Shown in pieces: positions 60,209 to 64,000 of a stretch of 64,000 bases of DNA; positions within the stretch are counted from its first letter, which is position 1; each line of letters starts with the position of its first letter. The stretch is from contig NZ_JABFAM010000021.1 in the NCBI RefSeq assembly GCF_013623775.1, positions 1 through 64,000 on the forward strand, given 5' to 3'. The position numbers were made by a program, and so were the translations under genes. The DNA comes from Rufibacter sp. XAAS-G3-1. GTDB taxonomy: Bacteria > Bacteroidota > Bacteroidia > Cytophagales > Hymenobacteraceae. The notes below the pieces were generated by a model. It was not told the DNA's origin. It saw only the letters and a list, made by a program, of their open reading frames with translations, and searched no databases.

Positions 60209-60862
60209 CTACATCTCCCCCACTGTCTGCTGGCCGTACATTCCTTCCTTATCAGTCACCTGTGGGTTAGGCAGGCCAAGGGCCCTCACCTTCGCCTCCA
60301 GTACCTTGTTCACCCTCAACTCCCGAACCTGCTCCGTGAGGGACAGGTATAGGTGCGTCCCATTAAGACGGGTTTCGCCAGAAGCCTCCACCCAGAGCCT
60401 GGGCTGCAATGGGGGTATGAGCACCACGCCCACCTCACTGCAATCCACCAGCTGTTGTATCAGCAGCGTCTCCAGCAGCGGCATGGGGTGTCCCACATCC
60501 CGGGACGCGTCCCCTGGGTCTGTCCCGGCGAAGAGGTACTCCTTCACTTGGCGGATATTCTCCAGCGGGTAGCCCAGCGTCCGCAGCCGGTCTATCAGGC
60601 GCACCCAGATGAACCCGTGGAAGGAGAGCAGGTTCTTCCTGCCCTCCGGGATGGCGAAGGGCAAGAGGCCCGCGTGGTGCCAGCCGTGGAAGCGTTTGGC
60701 CGTGATGCCTGCCTCCCGCACCGAGAAAGTTGGCTCGCACAGGCGGGCTATCAGCCCCTGTGACGTCTCTGTCCCTTTGTAGGCGAACATGCCCGCCTGT
60801 GCGTTATTCTCCATTGATTCTTTGTTCTTTATTGGTTCTATGTTCTCTGGTTCTTGTCTCAT
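60209..60862 (-). CDS. MerR-like helix-turn-helix protein of the element
   Basis: A 217-residue protein. A MerR-like winged helix lies at about 45-115: FSVREAGITAKRFHGWHHAG, then LLSFHGFIWVRLIDRLRTLGYPLENIRQVKEYLF. The C-terminal 100 residues are unrecognised. Such proteins in integrated elements serve as regulators or excisionase-like DNA benders. The 14-bp palindrome TTACCTAAAGGTAA (60872-60885) lies right before the start and could be its operator. Confidence 0.75.
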   Translation of the reverse strand: MRQEPENIEPIKNKESMENNAQAGMFAYKGTETSQGLIARLCEPTFSVREAGITAKRFHGWHHAGLLPFAIPEGRKNLLSFHGFIWVRLIDRLRTLGYPLENIRQVKEYLFAGTDPGDASRDVGHPMPLLETLLIQQLVDCSEVGVVLIPPLQPRLWVEASGETRLNGTHLYLSLTEQVRELRVNKVLEAKVRALGLPNPQVTDKEGMYGQQTVGEM

Positions 60863-60871
60863 TTCTGTTTG

Positions 60872-60885
60872 TTACCTAAAGGTAA
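60872..60885. promoter_or_regulatory. Operator-like palindrome before the MerR-like gene
   Basis: TTACCTAAAGGTAA, a perfect 14-bp palindrome starting 10 bp before the gene. On the minus strand it also carries TACCTTTA, near a -7 box, so a bound protein would cover the promoter. The GGTAA half-site recurs at 60972-61155. Confidence 0.5.
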
Positions 60886-60971
60886 TAAAATATTTCACAC
60901 TCTGCTCGGCTCCTGTCCATAGAGCCGATATTTATTTTTTGTCCGCTTGGAAGTTGCCCGGTATGGGCTTC

Positions 60972-61013
60972 GGGTAAGATAGGTAAGCAGTTTTCGGAAG
61001 AAAGTGCTTACCC
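60972..61013. repeat. GGTAAG inverted-repeat element, left copy
   Basis: GGGTAAGATAGGTAAGC (60972-60988) and then a hairpin GGTAAGC...GCTTACC (60982-61013) enclosing TTTTCGGAAGAAAGT. Part of a two-copy structure with 61116-61155 in the 313-bp non-coding gap between the primase and MerR-like genes. Confidence 0.6.
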
Positions 61014-61115
61014 GCCTCTAAGTAGGAAATCAAAGGCTTGCTTTGCCTGTGAAAACTGCCCCTATTTGCCTGGAGCGCAGCTTTCTTTATTGCCTTTGCT
61101 ACAAGTTTGCCCCCA

Positions 61116-61155
61116 GGTAAGGCTTTTCGGCGGAATGTGCTTACCCATCTTACCC
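61116..61155. repeat. GGTAAG inverted-repeat element, right copy
   Basis: GGTAAGGCTTTTCGGCGGAA leading into GTGCTTACCC is a direct repeat of 60982-61013. GCTTACCCATCTTACCC (61139-61155) is the inverse of 60972-60988 with one mismatch in 17. Between the two copies lies 61014-61115, with no gene. Confidence 0.6.
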
Positions 61156-61175
61156 GTTCCTTGTGATGGTTGGTT

Positions 61176-63458
61176 CTAGAAAGGCGGGGTGACCTCCTGG
61201 GGCCTGCCTGGGACTTCTTGCGGGCGTTGCTGGCTGTTAGCCTCCACCTCATCCCAGGTGAGCTCCCGCACCAGGTAGCCGTAGCTGCCGCCCCGCTTCA
61301 CGCGCCCGAAGCCGTGCTTCCGCAGGGCCTTGCCCAGTTTGTTGGCGCTGGCGTCCGTCACGCCTATCTTCGCCTTCTCGGCCAGTCTTGCCACTAGCTG
61401 GGAGGTGGTCAGGAATAGGGCCTTTTCCCCTTCTCCGGCTTTCTCGAACCAGGAAAGCAGCAGCTCCTCTTCCACCGTTCTTACCTGGAAACGCTCGTTG
61501 CTGGCCGTGACCGCCTGTATCTCCTCTCGGTCAAACCAGAAGCGGAAGCCGGTTCTGTAGAGGTGCAGCGCCTGCGCGTAGGCCATTCCCATGTCCGTCT
61601 GTCGTTGGTAGTCGATGTCCAGGACCTCAAAGCAGAGGAAGCGGCGGCTGCCGGTGGTGTCGGAGAGGAACTGGGCCGTGTTCACCGACCCGGCGAAACT
61701 CGCCCGCCGGGGCATCTTCTCGTGGTGGTGCCCGTAGGCCCGGCGCACCTTTATCTCGCCCTTGGTGACCATCTCCTTCAGGGAGCCTATCTCCGAGCGG
61801 TTCAGGTTCTCCAGCTCGTCCAGGTTGATGAGCATGTTCTCCGAGAGTTGCTGCAGGGTGTCCTTGTTACCCGGGTTTATCTCCCCCGAGTAGAGGTACT
61901 CCTTCAATTCCCTGGGCACCAGGTTCAGCACCCAGGTCGTCTTGCCCAGCCCCTGCCCGCCGCTGAGCACGATGAGCGTGTGGTTGACCACCTTCTCGTC
62001 CAGCACGCCCGCGACCATGGCCACGAACCACTTGCGGAAGCAGGTCTGCCACTGCTCTTGGTCGGTAGTCGTCACCGTGGAAGCCAGCGCACCGATGTGG
62101 TCCGTATGGCCATCCCAGGAAGGCAGGGCGTTGAAGTAGGTTTTGAAGGGGTCGTAGAGCGGGCAGAAATCCGAGGAGAGCAGCATCCGCAGCTCGGCCT
62201 GGCTCACCCGCACCTGGGCCTTCTTCAGCTCCCTGAGCATGGTGCTCTCGGCGCGGTCGCTCAGCGGCTGCCATCTGCCCTTAGCACCGGTGCGGTATTC
62301 CTGCCGGGAGGTGACCACGTTGTAGCGGAACCCGTAGCGGGCCAGCAGGAACTCCTCTATCCGGTCGATGTAGGTCTCCGCCCCACTTGGGCTGGGGATT
62401 GAACCAAGCCCTTCATTCCCCCATTCAGTTTCAGTATCTTCTTCAAACTCCTGCCCGGACGTTGGCGTGCGTTGGAGGGACGTTGGTTCGCGTTGATTGT
62501 AGGGCGTTGGTTCGCGTTGGAATCCGTTGGTGGTCGTTCCAAGGCGTTGCCCAGCGCCGTATTTCCCCCGGAATACATTCATCCCGTGCTCCTGGGTGTT
62601 GGCGTAGGCGCTGTTGACTGCCGCCCTGACCTCCTGCGCATCATAGCCGTAATCTGATAACAGATAGCCCAGCGCATCGGATTGGTTTATCCCGTAGCGG
62701 TTCAGGTTGCAGGCCAGCTGGTGCACGAAGACGTTGCGGCTCCCCTCAGCGTAGGTGTGCCTGCGCTCCGTGAGCGTGACGCAATGAACGAACACCTCTT
62801 CCAACGAAGGTTCCCCGGTGTTGCCAGCACCTACAGCGGCATTGGCTCTGCGTTGACCTGCGTTGCCGGTGGTGCGTTGACCTGCGTTGGCAACGGTAGG
62901 CAACTCCTGTTGACTCACCGGGAAAACAGCCGCCTCCGGGTTCAGGTAAAGGTCTGGGTCCCAGGAGACGAAGCACAGACGCGTCACGTCGCTGCCCGAC
63001 TCGTCTATCCTCAGCCCCAGCAGCATGGCGTAGTGCTCCTTCACCTGGCGATAAGCCTGTTTGTGAGAAGCTGCGCCGCTGTCCACCCGCACCAGCACCT
63101 TCAGCCCGTTGCCCGAGGGGCTGGTGAAGGCGGCGTAGGTATGGGGCTCCCCCGAGGCTATTCTTTTGGCTAGGGCAAGCTCCCCCTCCGAGACTTTGTC
63201 CAGGTCCAGCGCCACCACGCCGGAGTACACCCGCAGGTGCTCCAGCTTGCGCCCTCCCATGTACCGGCCAGAGGGCGTGAAGGCGGGCAGGCTTTTCTTC
63301 GCCTGCTCGTACTCATTCTTTTTGCCCTGTACCAGTAATGAGCGCACCGCTTCCACTTGGCTCCGGTAAGCCCCATCTTGGATACTATGGAGAATGCCCC
63401 CCAGGGGCCTGTCCTCCAGTACTTGGGTGAAGTTCTTAAATAAACTTATTAGGCTCAT
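61176..63458 (-). CDS. Primase-helicase of the element (BT4734-like N-domain plus VirE/VapE ATPase)
   Basis: A 760-residue replication protein. The N-terminal BT4734-like primase-type domain (about 1-180) has GVVALDLDKVSEGEL, SPSGNGLKVLVRV and SDVTRLCFVSWDPDL. Linkers at about 190-213 and 304-333 are low-complexity and carry the CAACG arrays. The VirE/VapE-type ATPase (about 430-650) has Walker A LSGGQGLGKTTW, Walker B NMLINLDELENLN, KVRRAYGHHHEKMPRRASF and an arginine-bearing TGSRRFLCFEV. The end (about 690-760) looks like a winged helix. It probably starts replication of the excised element. ATG at 63456-63458. Confidence 0.9.
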   Translation of the reverse strand: MSLISLFKNFTQVLEDRPLGGILHSIQDGAYRSQVEAVRSLLVQGKKNEYEQAKKSLPAFTPSGRYMGGRKLEHLRVYSGVVALDLDKVSEGELALAKRIASGEPHTYAAFTSPSGNGLKVLVRVDSGAASHKQAYRQVKEHYAMLLGLRIDESGSDVTRLCFVSWDPDLYLNPEAAVFPVSQQELPTVANAGQRTTGNAGQRRANAAVGAGNTGEPSLEEVFVHCVTLTERRHTYAEGSRNVFVHQLACNLNRYGINQSDALGYLLSDYGYDAQEVRAAVNSAYANTQEHGMNVFRGKYGAGQRLGTTTNGFQREPTPYNQREPTSLQRTPTSGQEFEEDTETEWGNEGLGSIPSPSGAETYIDRIEEFLLARYGFRYNVVTSRQEYRTGAKGRWQPLSDRAESTMLRELKKAQVRVSQAELRMLLSSDFCPLYDPFKTYFNALPSWDGHTDHIGALASTVTTTDQEQWQTCFRKWFVAMVAGVLDEKVVNHTLIVLSGGQGLGKTTWVLNLVPRELKEYLYSGEINPGNKDTLQQLSENMLINLDELENLNRSEIGSLKEMVTKGEIKVRRAYGHHHEKMPRRASFAGSVNTAQFLSDTTGSRRFLCFEVLDIDYQRQTDMGMAYAQALHLYRTGFRFWFDREEIQAVTASNERFQVRTVEEELLLSWFEKAGEGEKALFLTTSQLVARLAEKAKIGVTDASANKLGKALRKHGFGRVKRGGSYGYLVRELTWDEVEANSQQRPQEVPGRPQEVTPPF
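62460..62549 (-). repeat. Helically phased CAACG array 3 (primase linker 2)
   Basis: CGTTG (plus) starts at 62460, 62470, 62481, 62491, 62505, 62515, 62525, 62535 (CGTTC) and 62545. On the coding strand the pentamer is read in different frames: CAA-CGC as Gln-Arg, C-CA-ACG as Pro-Thr and AC-CAA-CG as Thr-Asn. The linker includes QREPTPYNQREPTSLQ. Confidence 0.8.
62819..62912 (-). repeat. Helically phased CAACG array 4 (primase linker 1)
   Basis: TGTTG at 62819, CATTG at 62840, CGTTG at 62851, 62861, 62875 and 62885, TGTTG at 62908. Spacings are 21, 11, 10, 14, 10 and 23 bp. It encodes a linker with NAGQRTTGNAGQRRANA. Confidence 0.7.
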
Positions 63459-63680
63459 GGTTTGTCACACTCAGCAGAGGGTGCGACGTGGGGTCCAGGG
63501 TTGATGCGCCAGGCGATTGCTGCAACCGCCCCTCGCGCAAGGGATAAAAGTAGAAATAGCTCTATCATAAACGTTGTCTTTAAGTGTTTATGGAGGCAAT
63601 TTCTGAAACGGGGGCCAACTAAGGGGAAGTACGTCTTCCGTCAAGATTTCCGTCTAAAATTCCGTCAATTTTATTCTTAC

Positions 63681-63974
63681 CTAGAAGCTCTTGGTCTTCT
63701 TGCCGTGGCGCGCGAAGTTCGTTTGCAGGACCTCCACCCTGTACTCCCCAGTCACTGGGTCTATGTACCTGGAGAACTTGTCGAAGGTGTCTATCAGCAT
63801 GTAGCAGTACGCGTGGGTGGAGGACGTATCGGTGTCGACCTTGTCGAAGAACTCGTACACCGCCCCTAGGATGTCTTTTTGGGTTCCGTTCACCTGTACC
63901 TTTACGCTCTCCAGCCTCAGGTCCGACCCGTGGAAGCAGGTGTGCACCCATCGCCTTACCATACTCTCCTCCAC
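63681..63974 (-). CDS. Hypothetical element protein
   Basis: A 97-residue protein starting MEESMVRRWVHTCFH, with DILGAVYEFFDKVDTDTSSTHAYCYMLIDTFDKFSRY in the middle and a basic end (RHGKKTKSF). No family is recognised. It lies upstream of the primase on the same strand; the gap between them (63459-63680) contains nothing recognisable. The start is near the window edge but appears complete. Confidence 0.55.
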   Translation of the reverse strand: MEESMVRRWVHTCFHGSDLRLESVKVQVNGTQKDILGAVYEFFDKVDTDTSSTHAYCYMLIDTFDKFSRYIDPVTGEYRVEVLQTNFARHGKKTKSF

Positions 63975-64000
63975 GATGCTCTCCCCTCCCCTTTTCCTCG

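Noticed and set aside
60932-61252. Minus-strand 106-codon frame
   Set aside because: It overlaps the primase 3 prime end and is built from the GGTAAG repeat region; basic, low-complexity product with no family.
63462-63869. Plus-strand 135-codon frame
   Set aside because: Antisense to the minus-strand ORF at 63681 in GC-rich DNA; no recognisable domain.

Overview
The window looks like chromosome from a Bacteroidota bacterium of the order Cytophagales, most probably a Hymenobacteraceae-type genome such as Rufibacter, Nibribacter or Pontibacter. This taxon call is an inference. It rests on promoters of the Bacteroidota form (TTG, about 20 bp, TAnnTTTG), many genes without a clear Shine-Dalgarno sequence, family content (split transketolase, S41 peptidase, DUF1206, DUF2461, DUF2905, RqcH-type NFACT protein, giant PAS/GAF hybrid kinase) and a heavy load of intergenic palindromic repeats. 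Core genes are GC-rich; one intergenic block (about 42340-43799) is strikingly AT-rich and empty.

Layout. (1) 1-2900: AT-richer accessory genes, all on the minus strand. Each is followed by an attC-like imperfect palindrome: a toxin-antitoxin pair with a broken toxin, an HNH nuclease, a zinc-ribbon protein and a small unknown protein. This has the geometry of an integron cassette array without an integrase. (2) 2927-7819: S41 peptidase, membrane protein and dnaB, all minus. (3) 7820-8262: a gap between divergent dnaB and mpl holding four DnaA-box-like 9-mers. (4) 8263-41675: mainly plus-strand housekeeping genes: mpl, an exonuclease, an M48 lipoprotein protease, an FAA hydrolase, an M23 peptidase, a ParDE-like pair, bcp, transketolase halves separated by a vWA gene, an ECF sigma operon, a class III aminotransferase, an SLC13 transporter, pfkA, an aldo/keto reductase, a miaA-glycosyltransferase pair, a 1754-residue hybrid histidine kinase with a response regulator, an MBL hydrolase and rqcH. 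(5) tRNA-Leu(GAG), then the AT-rich desert. (6) 43800-57569: DUF1206 protein, PhzF, amidohydrolase, beta-propeller protein, DUF2461, ECF sigma/anti-sigma, aldehyde dehydrogenase, DUF2905, kdsB, YciH, lipid kinase and gap. (7) 57750-64000: tRNA-Glu(TTC) followed by an integrated mobile element. Its large serine recombinase ends inside the tRNA gene. Behind it lie a small ORF, a MerR-like protein, a BT4734/VirE primase-helicase and a small unknown protein; the element runs off the right edge.

The most unusual signal is in the mobile element. A pentamer, CGTTG or CATTG on the plus strand (CAACG on the coding strand), recurs every 10-11 bp in four clusters. Two clusters lie in disordered linkers of the primase-helicase, one in the N-terminal extension of the recombinase and one between genes. 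It falls in different reading frames inside the genes, so it is a DNA-level, helically phased repeat and not a peptide repeat; phased protein-binding or iteron-like sites are one reading.

The rest of the chromosome carries several dispersed repeat families in its gaps: a ~162-bp MITE-like element with AGAGCTTGTTTAAA-type ends (five copies), a ~160-bp cloverleaf element (two copies), paired short palindromes, and a very common hairpin of the form CGTTTTnGGCCTGTTTTC/GAAAACAGGCCTAAAACG that often sits at gene ends and probably acts as a terminator.
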